A DNA stretch of 64,000 nt, taken from assembly GCA_036513315.1 (NCBI GenBank), contig DATBZF010000052.1:12128-76127 (forward strand), read 5' to 3'. This document shows positions 6,708 to 15,235 of this stretch, one piece after another. Each line of letters opens with the position of its first letter. Position 1 is the first letter of the stretch. Made by a program: the position numbers and the translations under genes. The notes under the pieces were generated by a model. That model made no database searches. It was not told the origin of the DNA and was given only the letters and a program-made list of their open reading frames with translations. Source of the DNA: Roseiarcus sp036513315 (GTDB lineage: Bacteria > Pseudomonadota > Alphaproteobacteria > Rhizobiales > Beijerinckiaceae).

Positions 6708-8317
6708 GGCTTCATTTCCACCTTGCGCCAGCCACCGCGGCGGGCGCGGTGCTTCACCCGATCGCCGACGCCCACCCGCGCCTCAGCAGCGATACGCTGC
6801 GTCCCTATATCGGCATCCTCGGCGTATTGCTCGGCGCGATCATGTCGACGCTTGGCAGCCGCATCACGACATTCGGCATATCCGACCTGCGCGGCGGGCT
6901 GCATCTCGGTTTCGACGAAGGCGCCTGGATGACGACGAATTTCGGCGTCGGCCAGATGCTGGTCGGCGTCGCCTGTCCCTATCTCGGCGCGATTTTCGGC
7001 GTGCGGCGCATCCTGCTGATGGGCATTGGGCTGTTCTTTATCGCCAGCCTGCTCGGTCCTTTGTCGCCCAATACCGATGCGTTTCTGACGGCGCAATTTC
7101 TCGCCGGGCTAGGCAGCGGCACCTTCATCCCGTTGACCATCAGTTTCGTCGTGCGCAACCTGCCGACGCGCTTGATCATCTATGGGATCGCGGTGTATGC
7201 GACGAATTCCGAACTGTCGCAGAATGTCGGCGCCTCACTCGAAGGCTGGTATTCCGATAATCTGTCATGGCGCTGGATCGATTGGCAATATTGCGCGGCG
7301 CTGCCGCTGATGTTCGCCTGCATCTGGTATGGCGTGCCGCGCGAGAAGCCCAATTTGGCCCTGCTCGACGGCCTCGACTGGCCAGGGCTCGCTTATGCCA
7401 GCCTCGGGTTCGGCCTGCTCTATGCCGGCCTCGATCAAGGCAATCGTCTCGACTGGACGAGCAACGGCCTCGTCAACGGGCTTTTGATTGCAGGCGCGCT
7501 GGTGACGCTGGCGTTTTTCCTGCGCGAATTGGTGACGCGCAAGCCCTTCCTGAATGTGCGGCTGCTGGCGCGGCGACACCTTCTGACCATTCTGTTGCTG
7601 CTCGCCGGCTACCGCTTCATCATCCTGTCGACCGCCTATATCATCCCGAACTATCTGCAAACGGTGCAGAACTACCGCGAGCTGCAGGTCGGCTCCGTGC
7701 TGCTGTGGATCGCGTTGCCGCAATTGATCATCGTCCTGCCGCTCGGCGCTTTGCTGAAGCGTGTCGACGGCCGATGGGTGCTCGGCTTTGGATCGGCTTT
7801 GATCGGCATCGCCTGCCTGATGGCGACCAATCTGACCAGCGATTGGGCGACTGGTGATTTCCTGGCCTCGCAGGTCCTGCAGGCGCTCGGCCAGTCCTTC
7901 GCGCTGACGTCGGTGATCGTTCTTGCCGTCGGCTCGATGAATCCGGCCGACGCCTTGACGGTCGGCGCCCTGTTGCAGACGAGCCGGCTGTTCGGCGGCG
8001 AGATCGGCACCGCCTTCATGCAGACATTCGTCCGCATCCGCGAACAAATCCATTCCAATCTAATCGGCCTGCATGTCGACAGCCTCGCCGGGGTCACCGC
8101 CGACCGGCTGGCGCTTTACCGCAATGTTCTCGGCTCCCACTCCGCCGATCTTGCGACGACTACCGCCCGCGCAACCGGCCTGCTGGCGACTTCGGTCGCG
8201 CGCCAGGCGGCGGTGCTCTCCTATATCGATGGTTTTCTCGCCGCCGCGCTCGGCGCCTATGTCTGCCTGTTGCTCGTCGCCACGCTGCCGGCCCCAATCC
8301 GTCAAAAGAGTTCTTGA
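6704..8317 (+). CDS. DHA2/EmrB-type MFS drug:proton antiporter
   Basis: A 537-residue inner-membrane transporter with about 14 hydrophobic segments, the size of the DHA2 family. The GVRRILLMGIGLFFIASL and QFLAGLGSGTFIPL segments resemble the motif A/C regions of EmrB-like pumps. Its ATG overlaps the stop of the adaptor gene in ATGA, so both are co-translated. The pair would form an EmrAB-like pump needing an outer-membrane channel, and no tolC homologue is in the window. The substrate is not deducible. The divergent ArsR gene may regulate it. Confidence 0.9.
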   Translation: MRLHFHLAPATAAGAVLHPIADAHPRLSSDTLRPYIGILGVLLGAIMSTLGSRITTFGISDLRGGLHLGFDEGAWMTTNFGVGQMLVGVACPYLGAIFGVRRILLMGIGLFFIASLLGPLSPNTDAFLTAQFLAGLGSGTFIPLTISFVVRNLPTRLIIYGIAVYATNSELSQNVGASLEGWYSDNLSWRWIDWQYCAALPLMFACIWYGVPREKPNLALLDGLDWPGLAYASLGFGLLYAGLDQGNRLDWTSNGLVNGLLIAGALVTLAFFLRELVTRKPFLNVRLLARRHLLTILLLLAGYRFIILSTAYIIPNYLQTVQNYRELQVGSVLLWIALPQLIIVLPLGALLKRVDGRWVLGFGSALIGIACLMATNLTSDWATGDFLASQVLQALGQSFALTSVIVLAVGSMNPADALTVGALLQTSRLFGGEIGTAFMQTFVRIREQIHSNLIGLHVDSLAGVTADRLALYRNVLGSHSADLATTTARATGLLATSVARQAAVLSYIDGFLAAALGAYVCLLLVATLPAPIRQKSS

Positions 8318-8428
8318 GGAAGAGTCTGCGGCGCGGCTGGCGCTTTAGCTAGCGGCGCTGCTCTGCCGGGAAGGCGATCCCCAACGCCCTGCGTGCTGAG
8401 GACGACGGAGGTTCTCGCGGACAGCCTG

Positions 8429-9328
8429 TCATTGCGGATCGAGTTCGCCGCCCTCCGGGCGCAACCATTGCGTCGTTTGAACGATCTTCATTTTTTCCAG
8501 ATCGATATGCGGATAAATTGTTTTGGCGAACGCGTGACGGATCTGCGCGAATTCCTGCCCGCACAGGACGGCGCGCTCCTTGGGCAGAAGCCCTTGGTCG
8601 ACGACATATTGAAAAAGGTCAGGATCGGAGCCGTAGGCCATGCAGAGATAATTATAGGCGCGTTGCAACGGATGGCCGTGAATGTCCGAAAACGCGTCGC
8701 GGCTCCAGTCTCCGTCGGCTTTGGCGAGCGCCTTCCAGATATGGACCGTGCCGGGGAATGTCCGGTGCGCGACGCCGGGCCCGAATTGCGACAGGATAAA
8801 ACCGGCCATTTGATCGGCGGCGTCTTCCTCGCGGCCAAAAATCGGCACTTCATAAATGTCGAACATGGCATGTCCCAATTCGTGGAAAGTGACCTGCAGG
8901 AAAGCGCCGAGGATCGCATCTTCGCGCGTCATGCCGCGCGGGGTCGCGTCCGACGGCGCGACGCGTTCGGCATAGTCAGGCCATTCGTAACAGAGAAACA
9001 AACCGTCCTTGCGGCCGGACCACCATGAATTGACCGTGCCGCATTCCTTGGTGGTGATCTTTAGCGTGATGCCCGCGGGCAAGATGAGCGGTGATAGAAA
9101 TTGCTTGAGCTGCTCCAGATATTTGCGATTCTGCAGGCGCTGATAGAGTGGCCGAAGATAGGACGACTGAGGCGGGGAGTAGAAAATCTCGATTTGATCG
9201 TTTTCAAGCTTCGGATCCGATTGCGCGCGCGACTCGATCGGCCCCCAGGCGGCACAGAGCGCCGCTGCCGCCATCGCCCAGCGGCGAAGGTTTTGGTTGC
9301 CGAGAAATGTCCAATGCGCCATTGCCAT
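8429..9328 (-). CDS. DUF4344-type exported metallopeptidase-like protein
   Basis: A 299-residue protein with a signal peptide (about 1-36, Ala-rich core ending ESRAQS). The zinc-binding motif FHELGHAMFD places HELGH at 149-153, followed by PIFGREEDAADQMAGF, the arrangement of the DUF4344 putative metallopeptidases. Cysteines at about 96, 113, 214 and 255 could form disulfides. It lies 16 bp downstream of a paralogue (9345-10214) that has lost the HELGH residues. Start choice between 9328 and 9322 is uncertain because AAGGGG precedes both. The substrate is unknown. Confidence 0.88.
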   Translation of the reverse strand: MAMAHWTFLGNQNLRRWAMAAAALCAAWGPIESRAQSDPKLENDQIEIFYSPPQSSYLRPLYQRLQNRKYLEQLKQFLSPLILPAGITLKITTKECGTVNSWWSGRKDGLFLCYEWPDYAERVAPSDATPRGMTREDAILGAFLQVTFHELGHAMFDIYEVPIFGREEDAADQMAGFILSQFGPGVAHRTFPGTVHIWKALAKADGDWSRDAFSDIHGHPLQRAYNYLCMAYGSDPDLFQYVVDQGLLPKERAVLCGQEFAQIRHAFAKTIYPHIDLEKMKIVQTTQWLRPEGGELDPQ

Positions 9329-9344
9329 CCCCTTGCCGTCGCGG

Positions 9345-10214
9345 CTATTCCTCGTAGGGTTTCAGCCAATCCCGAGCGAGAACCTGGCGGAGCAGGTCCT
9401 GGTCGACATAGGGCAGGATGAGCGCCACGAAGGCCCATTTGGTGTCGGCATATTCTTTCGGGCACCAGAACACGCGGCTCGGCGGCAGCACATCGCTCGC
9501 CGCGCCGGCGTTCATGTTGGCCTCGCCCTTATAAAAGTCGCTGAACAGGCTGGGATCTTCGCCATAGGCGATACATAGATAATTATAGTAGCGCTGCGAC
9601 TCCGTTCCGCGCACGTCCGAAAAATCGACGCCGGTCCAGGTGTGGTCCGAGGCTTCGAAAAAATAGCTCGCCCCGTTCATCAATTTGCGCGCGGCCTGCG
9701 GTCCGAATTGCAGCATGAGAAAGGCGGCCAGCTTATCGGCGGCATCTTGTTCGCGCCCCCAGATCGGCGTGTTGAGAATGTCGAATACGGCGCTGGCGGT
9801 CTGCTGAAGGACCGCCTGAATAAAAGCGCCGACAACCGCGTCGTCGCGGGTCACGCCCCGCGCGTTCGCGCCGTCGGCCGGTATCGCCGCCGCCAATTCC
9901 TGAAGCCGCGCGACATATTCGTAGCAGATGACGACCGGCCCGCCGGACTGATAGAGCTGGATCGGCTTGTCGCATTGATCGACCTTGATCAGGATTTTGC
10001 GAGGCAGTTTCAGGGGCGCCAGAAAGGCGCGCAATTCCTCAAGAACCTTGCGCGCCTGCAACCCTTGATAGAACCGCTCGTAATCGGGGTTGCGCGGCTC
10101 GACATAAGCGATCTCAACATTGTCGTTGCGCAACGTCTCAGCCGCGGCAGGCGCGTGGGAGCCCGTCAGAAAAAGGCTGAGGTAGCTTGCCAGAGCGAAA
10201 ATCAAGCGTTTCAT
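9345..10214 (-). CDS. DUF4344-like exported protein without HExxH (probable pseudo-peptidase)
   Basis: A 289-residue paralogue of the downstream DUF4344 protein, with a signal peptide (about 1-25, ending APAAAE). Alignment by eye is straightforward: QAVLQQTASAVFDILNTPIW matches QVTFHELGHAMFDIYEVPIF, and GREQDAADKLAAF matches GREEDAADQMAGF. The metal-binding HELGH is replaced by QQTAS at 137-141, so both His and the catalytic Glu are gone while the rest of the fold is kept. The frame is intact and GAGAGG precedes the ATG, so this looks like a maintained non-catalytic partner rather than a decaying gene. The two probably share a transcript. Confidence 0.85.
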   Translation of the reverse strand: MKRLIFALASYLSLFLTGSHAPAAAETLRNDNVEIAYVEPRNPDYERFYQGLQARKVLEELRAFLAPLKLPRKILIKVDQCDKPIQLYQSGGPVVICYEYVARLQELAAAIPADGANARGVTRDDAVVGAFIQAVLQQTASAVFDILNTPIWGREQDAADKLAAFLMLQFGPQAARKLMNGASYFFEASDHTWTGVDFSDVRGTESQRYYNYLCIAYGEDPSLFSDFYKGEANMNAGAASDVLPPSRVFWCPKEYADTKWAFVALILPYVDQDLLRQVLARDWLKPYEE

Positions 10215-10277
10215 CGCAGCCCCTCTCCGGCGACCCCATTATTGCGAGAACCCGTCCTCGACGGCCTTGGTTGAGGA

Positions 10278-11201
10278 TCAGGGGCGCGCGCGATGGCCCA
10301 GCTCGGCAGGCACAGGTAGCTTCCGCGCAGGACGCCCATGCACGAGCGATCCATATTGCGCGGCTGCGAGGGGCGACTGGCGCGCCGCGCCTGGCGTAAC
10401 GAATATCGACGACCTCACCGGCCCCGTGCGCGCGTTGACAGCGGTGCTCGGCCGCGAGCCGGCGTCAGTCGCACGGGACGAGGTGAGCTTGGCGAGGGCC
10501 AAGGGATTGGCGCGCGCGGCAGGCGCGCCAACGGCCGTGCTCGACCGCGCGCCCTGGTTGACGTCAGTCGCACGGGACGAGGTGAGTTCGGCGAGGGCCA
10601 AGAGATTGGCGCGCGCGGCAGGCGCGCCCATAGCCGTCCTCGACCGCGCGCCCTGGTCGGCGTCATTCGCGCGGGAAGAGGGCAATACGGCGAGGAGCGA
10701 GGGATTGGCGCGCGCGGCGGCTCCGTTCGCAATCGTCCTCGCCGGCGGCGGCCTCGGAACGTTCGCCGACTCTTGAGCGATGTTGGGCGCGGTTGCGCGC
10801 GGCGCTCCGACAAGCGTGCGCTCATCGGCGTTCGGCGTGGCCGTTCGCGGCGTGGCGTTCGCATTCATCAGATTCGGCCGTCCGAGCGGAACCGATCCCG
10901 GACGGGCGGTGTCCGCCATGCTGAACTTTCCCAAATCCCGCGCGGGTCGTTCGGCGCTCCCTGTCGCCGTCGCGAAAAAAATGGCTGAGGCGACCTTTGT
11001 CCCGACCGCGGGGCTCTGTTGCCGCGCGGCGCTGCCGGAGCCTGGCGTCGCGTGAATTCCGACGGCCGCCAGGGCGCGCGGGTCTATGATCGTGCTTCCA
11101 AGCTTGGCGACAGCCGGATTTGTCGATGGGGCTTCCGCCGCCGCGCCGAGGCTCGACGACATCGCGAAGCCGACCAGATAAACAAGCATGTTCCTTTGCA
11201 T
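10278..11201 (-). CDS. Exported Ala/Arg/Ser/Thr-rich repeat protein
   Basis: A 307-residue protein with a convincing signal peptide (MQRNMLVYLVGFAMSSSLGA, cleavage after AAAEA) and GAGGTG eight bases before the ATG. The rest is low-complexity and basic. Near residues 160-260 it carries three tandem 33-residue repeats, with units built around GAPAARANPLALAKLTSSRA and DxGARSSTAV. No Cys, no known domain and little predicted globular structure. It might be a cell-envelope or matrix-associated filler protein. The opposite strand is also open through the repeats, but only the minus frame has a signal peptide and ribosome site. Function is unknown. Confidence 0.65.
   Translation of the reverse strand: MQRNMLVYLVGFAMSSSLGAAAEAPSTNPAVAKLGSTIIDPRALAAVGIHATPGSGSAARQQSPAVGTKVASAIFFATATGSAERPARDLGKFSMADTARPGSVPLGRPNLMNANATPRTATPNADERTLVGAPRATAPNIAQESANVPRPPPARTIANGAAARANPSLLAVLPSSRANDADQGARSRTAMGAPAARANLLALAELTSSRATDVNQGARSSTAVGAPAARANPLALAKLTSSRATDAGSRPSTAVNARTGPVRSSIFVTPGAARQSPLAAAQYGSLVHGRPARKLPVPAELGHRARP
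10438..10727. repeat. Three tandem copies of a 99-bp repeat inside a coding region
   Basis: The landmark ATTGGCGCGCGCGGC recurs at 10506, 10605 and 10704, exactly 99 bp apart. The flanking sequence (GTCAGTCGCACGGGACGAGG, GGCGAGGGCCAAG) repeats in step. The first copy is slightly shortened at its left end and the third has diverged. 99 bp is 33 codons, so expansion or contraction keeps the reading frame of the host gene. The near-identity of copies one and two indicates recent duplication or gene conversion. Confidence 0.85.
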
Positions 11202-11273
11202 GGGATTTCACCTCGATGCCGGCCGGCGCTCTCGCATCCTGCAAGGGAACGAGAGCGGTTTCTCAGCCAACGC

Positions 11274-11927
11274 CTATTCGGTGACGGCGAGGTTCTTGAA
11301 CTGGTATTGAGCGCCCTCCGTGTCGGCGTAAATCCCCAGCGCCCGATCCGCGTTCTGAACCGTTTTGTATTTGATGAACAGCTTGTCGTTGACGAATATC
11401 TGCACATAGGGGTTTGGCGCGGCCGTCGCATTCTGGGCGGGAGGCGCCGACCAGACCAGCCTCAGCTGATTGACGGCGTTAGCTCCGGTCTTGACCCCGT
11501 CGAACTTGCGGACCGGCACCGGGTTCACCCAGTTATTGTCCTGCAGGCCAGTAACGCCGGCGCTTCCGTCAGAGGTAATATAGATGAAGTTCCAGCCTCT
11601 GCCGGTCCATAGCCCCATTCCGGCCTGGGTCACCGTTTTGGAAGGCGTCGCAGGAGAGACGATATCGATGCAGGCGTCGGCGCCGGGGAAGTTCATGCCC
11701 TGATAGAATATATTGAAATACGTGTTGACCGCGGACTGTACTTTCAGAGCGCCGTCGCCGATCTGAGCGACGGTGTGATCGGCAAGCCCCCACGCAGGAT
11801 CTTCATCGGTGAAATCGTCCCGCAGCAGGGTCTGCGCGCCTTTGCATGCAAACGCCGGCCCCGACCACATTCCCAAAGCAAAAAAGGCTGCAGACATCGC
11901 CAGGTGCCAATTCGTTTTCGACGTCAT
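11274..11927 (-). CDS. Exported jelly-roll (LamG/DUF1080-like) protein
   Basis: A 217-residue protein starting at the ATG at 11927, which has GGAGAAG upstream; a longer frame to 12122 lacks a signal peptide. The signal is at about 1-27 (ending GPAFACKG). The mature part has the strand pattern of a concanavalin-like jelly roll: an opening LLRDDFTDEDPAWG, a central GMGLWTGRGWNFIYIT, and the late VQIFVNDKLFIKYKT and GIYADTEGAQYQFKNLAVTE. This resembles LamG or DUF1080 carbohydrate-binding folds. No catalytic residues are recognisable. It is the first of four consecutive exported minus-strand genes. Confidence 0.8.
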   Translation of the reverse strand: MTSKTNWHLAMSAAFFALGMWSGPAFACKGAQTLLRDDFTDEDPAWGLADHTVAQIGDGALKVQSAVNTYFNIFYQGMNFPGADACIDIVSPATPSKTVTQAGMGLWTGRGWNFIYITSDGSAGVTGLQDNNWVNPVPVRKFDGVKTGANAVNQLRLVWSAPPAQNATAAPNPYVQIFVNDKLFIKYKTVQNADRALGIYADTEGAQYQFKNLAVTE

Positions 11928-12157
11928 TACGCTTCTCCCCCCAAGGTCATTGGCTGCCGCAATCGAAGGATAGACATAGTTAAGGAAACTTTCTAGCGTA
12001 AATTGTAACTGGTTCTTCTTTAGGCCGGACCGGTCGTCTGCTGAATCACGACGCAATGACTTTTTAGGGTTGCACTGCGGGGACGCGACAGGGATTGCGT
12101 GATCGCCGACGTCGAGACGCAAGAACCCGCGCTAAAAAACGCCCGACGAGGTTTCGC

Positions 12158-12802
12158 TCACGCCCCGGCGGGGTCGTTGGTAATCTTCGCGAGAACCAGC
12201 CGGACGTCGGTCTGCATCTGGTCGATCGCTTGCGCGTCGCCGGACAGGTGCTTGAGCAGGCCCTGCTGGAACAGGCCGTCGATCATCGCATAAATCACCG
12301 GCGGCGGCATCGTCTGCGGCTCGCCGGTCAGGTCGACGAAGCGGCACATGATGCGCCAGATCATGTTCTCGAGACTCTTGTCGAGTTCGGCGACATCGGT
12401 GCGGAACGCCGCCTCGAACAAAGTCTGCGCGCGAATGTCGTACCACAGGCGATGCATATGCGCTTCATCGCGTAGCGTCTGGCCGAGAGCCGCAACAAAG
12501 CCGGACATCAGCTCTTCATAGCTTTGCGAATCGGCGGTGACCTGATCGTAGCGCGTCACGCAACGCGCCTTGTATTGGCGCACGCTGCACAGGATCAGAT
12601 CGACCTTGTCGGTGAAATAATAATGCAGCACGCCATGCGAGAATTCGGAATTCTGGGCGATCTCGCGCAGGCTGGTGCGGGCATAGCCGAGCTCCGAGAG
12701 AGTCTGCAGCGCGGCTTCAGCGAGTTCAGCCCGCCGTTCGGCGAACTTGTCGACGCGCCGGCGCGGAATTCTGTCGAGCTTGGTTACGGATTGTGAAGTC
12801 AT
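12158..12802 (-). CDS. TetR-family transcriptional regulator
   Basis: A 214-residue TetR regulator. The HTH is at about 30-72 with YARTSLREIAQNSEFSHG and VLHYYFTDK, the classic TetR recognition pattern. The C-terminal all-helical ligand domain resembles the BetI-like TetR_C group. It diverges from the acyl-CoA cluster beginning at 13060 and its promoter overlaps a perfect palindrome, so autoregulation and control of that cluster are likely. TetR repressors next to acyl-CoA ligase genes often sense an acyl-CoA. The ligand here is unknown. Confidence 0.9.
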   Translation of the reverse strand: MTSQSVTKLDRIPRRRVDKFAERRAELAEAALQTLSELGYARTSLREIAQNSEFSHGVLHYYFTDKVDLILCSVRQYKARCVTRYDQVTADSQSYEELMSGFVAALGQTLRDEAHMHRLWYDIRAQTLFEAAFRTDVAELDKSLENMIWRIMCRFVDLTGEPQTMPPPVIYAMIDGLFQQGLLKHLSGDAQAIDQMQTDVRLVLAKITNDPAGA

Positions 12803-12968
12803 TTCAGCCTGTCAATTCCCGGAAGAGGGATAGCACGAACGCGTTCAATATCAATGCGTTTCGTGCCAACGCCAACCGTTTGCGCCGTCCGCGCAGCCCT
12901 CATCGATGCGAAGGCCGGATCAGTTTCGGCATAGTATTTGGACGAACGCCCAAAATTATCTGGTCATC

Positions 12969-12996
12969 TGTATAAATAAATCTTGACACTTGTCAA
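12969..12996 (-). promoter_or_regulatory. tetR promoter with TTGACA-CT-TGTCAA operator
   Basis: TTGACA (12983-12988), CT, TGTCAA (12991-12996) is a perfect 14-bp palindrome. Read leftwards it supplies a consensus -35 (complement of 12991-12996) with TATACA (complement of 12969-12974) 16 bp further, a good promoter for the TetR gene. Read rightwards, the TTGACA at 12983 could serve the 13060 operon, but no clear -10 follows. One bound TetR dimer would shut off both. Confidence 0.6.
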
Positions 12997-13059
12997 AATT
13001 TTCTCTTCCCTCACCAAGCCCCAACGAGAAGGGCATCGAGCAACATCAGGAGGGAGCCC

Positions 13060-13863
13060 ATGAGCAAATTCGATTTGACGGGCCGCAAGGCGCTGGTGAC
13101 TGGCGGCGCACGCGGCCTTGGCGCCGGCATGGCCGAGGCGCTGGCGAAAGCCGGCGCGGCGGTAATGATCGGCGATATCCTTGCCGATGTCGGCGGCGCG
13201 ACGGCGAAGACGCTTCGTGAAAGCGGCGCCAAGGCCGGCTTCGTCAATCTCGACGTGACGGACGATGCAAGCTGGGAAAAGGCGGTCGCCGCAACCATCG
13301 CCGAACTCGGCGGCTTCGATATTCTCGTCAACAATGCCGGCATCGAGATCACTTCGCTGGTGGTCGACGTCAAGGCGGCGGACCTGCGCCGCATGTGCGA
13401 GGTCAATGTCGTCGGGACGGCTCTCGGCATGAAGCACGCGTTCCGCGCCATGCGGCCCAGCGGCCCGGCGGGCAAGGGCGGCGCGGTCGTCAACATCGCC
13501 TCGGTCGCCGCCACCATCGCCTTCCCCGGCATCGCCGGTTATTCCGCGACCAAATCGGGCGTCGATCGTCTCACCCGCGTCGGCGCGATGGAATCGGGCA
13601 AGCTCGGTTATGGCGTGCGCGTCAACTGCATCTATCCCGGCCTCGTCCCCACCGATATGGGCATGCAGCTCGCCGGCGATGTCGTCGCGGCGGGCCTGTT
13701 CCCCAATGCGGAAGCGGCGATTGGCGGCGTGATCGGCGAGACGCCGCTTGGCCGGCTTGGCGAGGTCGCCGATATGGCCGACGCGGTGGTGTTCCTGGCT
13801 TCCGACGCGGCGCGCTTCATCACCGGCGCCGGACTGCCGGTCGACGGCGGCATGGGCATGTGA
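13060..13863 (+). CDS. SDR-family oxidoreductase
   Basis: A 267-residue classical SDR with a complete active site: TGGARGLG (NAD(P) loop), NNAGIE, a catalytic Ser in NIASVAA, and YSATK. The Asp in MIGDILAD after strand two favours NAD over NADP. It starts at an ATG with AGGAGG upstream. First gene of a four-gene cluster with a reductase, an acyl-CoA ligase and a thiolase; a 3-hydroxyacyl-CoA or hydroxysteroid-type dehydrogenation step would fit. The substrate is not established. Confidence 0.92.
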   Translation: MSKFDLTGRKALVTGGARGLGAGMAEALAKAGAAVMIGDILADVGGATAKTLRESGAKAGFVNLDVTDDASWEKAVAATIAELGGFDILVNNAGIEITSLVVDVKAADLRRMCEVNVVGTALGMKHAFRAMRPSGPAGKGGAVVNIASVAATIAFPGIAGYSATKSGVDRLTRVGAMESGKLGYGVRVNCIYPGLVPTDMGMQLAGDVVAAGLFPNAEAAIGGVIGETPLGRLGEVADMADAVVFLASDAARFITGAGLPVDGGMGM

Positions 13864-13927
13864 GCGCCGGCCCGGACCTTAGAGAGAATCCGGGCGGCGA
13901 AGAGGAAATCAGCAGGAGGATGATCAA

Positions 13928-15049
13928 ATGAGCGACAAGAAACCCGTCATCGTTTATGGCGCGTCCGGCTATACCGGCCGCCTCGTCTGCGAATATTTGC
14001 GCGAATTGCATCTGCCGTTCATCGCCGCCGGGCGCGACGCCAAACGCACGCAAGCGGTGATGGACAAAATTCCCGGCATCGAGACCGCCGACTACGAAGT
14101 CGTCGAGGTCGAGCACAATGTCGACGCGCTGACCAAATTGTTCCGCGGCGCCAAAGTCGTCAGCAATATGGTCGGCCCGTTCAGCAAATACGGGTCGCAG
14201 ACGGTCGAAGCCTGCCTTGCCGCCGGCTGCCATTACACGGATACGACAGGCGAGCAGGATTGGGTGCTCGACGCCAAGACCCGCTACGGCGCGGAATTCG
14301 CCAAGAAGGGCCTCTTGCTGTCGCCCGGCATCGCGCAGATGTATACGACCGGCGAAATCGCCGCCAATATCTGTCTCGAGAATCCCGGCCTCGACACGCT
14401 CGACATTCTCGTCCTGTGGAAGGGCTTTCCGACCTATGCCTCGACGCAGACGATTTTCGCGATCCTGCAGGCCAAATGGTATTATCTCGAACACAACAAA
14501 TTCGTCGAATGGCCGCAGAACGCGCATTTCGACGTCAACGTGCCCGGTCAGCATCAGCATGCTTTGGTGACGCCATGGGCGGGCACTTCGCACCCGATCT
14601 GGTTCAAGGACGATCCGAGGGTCGCCAGTTGCAAGGCGCTCGGCGGCGTTTTCGCGCGCGAAGTGATGGAAGGCTTCGTCGCGACGCAAAAAATGTTCGA
14701 GGAGCAGATCAAGCCGCTGCCGCCGGACGCCCAGCAGGCGGCGCTCGCCAATATCGCCGCCTCGATCCAGGGCGGCATGCCGCCGCGCGAGAATCCGCGC
14801 GTCAATATCTCGCTCGACTCGGTCTATGCGTCGGGGCCGCTCGGGCGCGCCCATTGCGTGATCCATGGCGTCAGCAACTACAAGCAGACCGGTCTCTTGC
14901 AGGCCCATGCCGCATTCTCCCTGCTGCAGACGCCGCCGAAGAAGGCTGGCTTCGCCTCGGCGTGCCAGGCGTTCGGACATCGCGAATTGCTCGGCGTGCT
15001 GAAGAGCTTCGGGCTTGTCATGGAGCCAATCGTCACCGTGCATCGGTAA
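13928..15049 (+). CDS. Saccharopine-dehydrogenase-like NAD(P)-binding protein
   Basis: A 373-residue protein with an N-terminal Rossmann domain opening VIVYGASGYTGRLVCEYL and the conserved NMVGPFSKYG and DTTGEQDW stretches of the saccharopine dehydrogenase-like / trans-acting enoyl reductase superfamily. Members act in lipid metabolism in mycobacteria (trans-acting enoyl reductases) and in lysine metabolism elsewhere. Here the acyl-CoA neighbours favour reduction or isomerisation of an acyl intermediate. AGGAGGAT precedes the ATG, 64 bp after the SDR gene. The exact reaction is unknown. Confidence 0.85.
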   Translation: MSDKKPVIVYGASGYTGRLVCEYLRELHLPFIAAGRDAKRTQAVMDKIPGIETADYEVVEVEHNVDALTKLFRGAKVVSNMVGPFSKYGSQTVEACLAAGCHYTDTTGEQDWVLDAKTRYGAEFAKKGLLLSPGIAQMYTTGEIAANICLENPGLDTLDILVLWKGFPTYASTQTIFAILQAKWYYLEHNKFVEWPQNAHFDVNVPGQHQHALVTPWAGTSHPIWFKDDPRVASCKALGGVFAREVMEGFVATQKMFEEQIKPLPPDAQQAALANIAASIQGGMPPRENPRVNISLDSVYASGPLGRAHCVIHGVSNYKQTGLLQAHAAFSLLQTPPKKAGFASACQAFGHRELLGVLKSFGLVMEPIVTVHR

Positions 15050-15063
15050 CGGGCTGAGGTTTG

Positions 15064-15190
15064 CGCCGCCCCTCATCCGGCGCTTCGCGCCACCTTCTCC
15101 CCGCAACGCGGGGCGAAGGGAACGCGCGCCCCTTCGCCCCGCGTAGCGGGGAGAAGGTGTCATGCGAAGCATGACGGATGAGGGGCGGCG
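15064..15190. repeat. Dispersed palindromic intergenic element, full copy
   Basis: A long nested inverted repeat between two genes of the acyl-CoA cluster. The outer arms CGCCGCCCCTCATCCG (15064-15079) and its complement (15175-15190) match perfectly. The inner arms ACCTTCTCCCCGC (15092-15104) and complement (15146-15158) also match. Related copies occur at 18047-18108 and 58743-58891 in this window. Such mosaic palindromes are typical intergenic repeats in rhizobial genomes. In RNA this copy would fold into a strong cruciform or hairpin. Confidence 0.85.
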
Positions 15191-15235
15191 CGACGTCGCA
15201 AGCATTGCAGAAGCGCAAGCATTGGAGCAGCTCCC

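Noticed and set aside
10438..10727. Repeats considered as a CRISPR array
   Set aside because: Units are contiguous 99-bp copies with no unique spacers and lie in a coding frame; no cas genes are nearby.
10267..10776. Plus-strand frame through the 99-bp repeats
   Set aside because: It is also repetitive, but it lacks a signal peptide and a ribosome site; the minus-strand frame has both.
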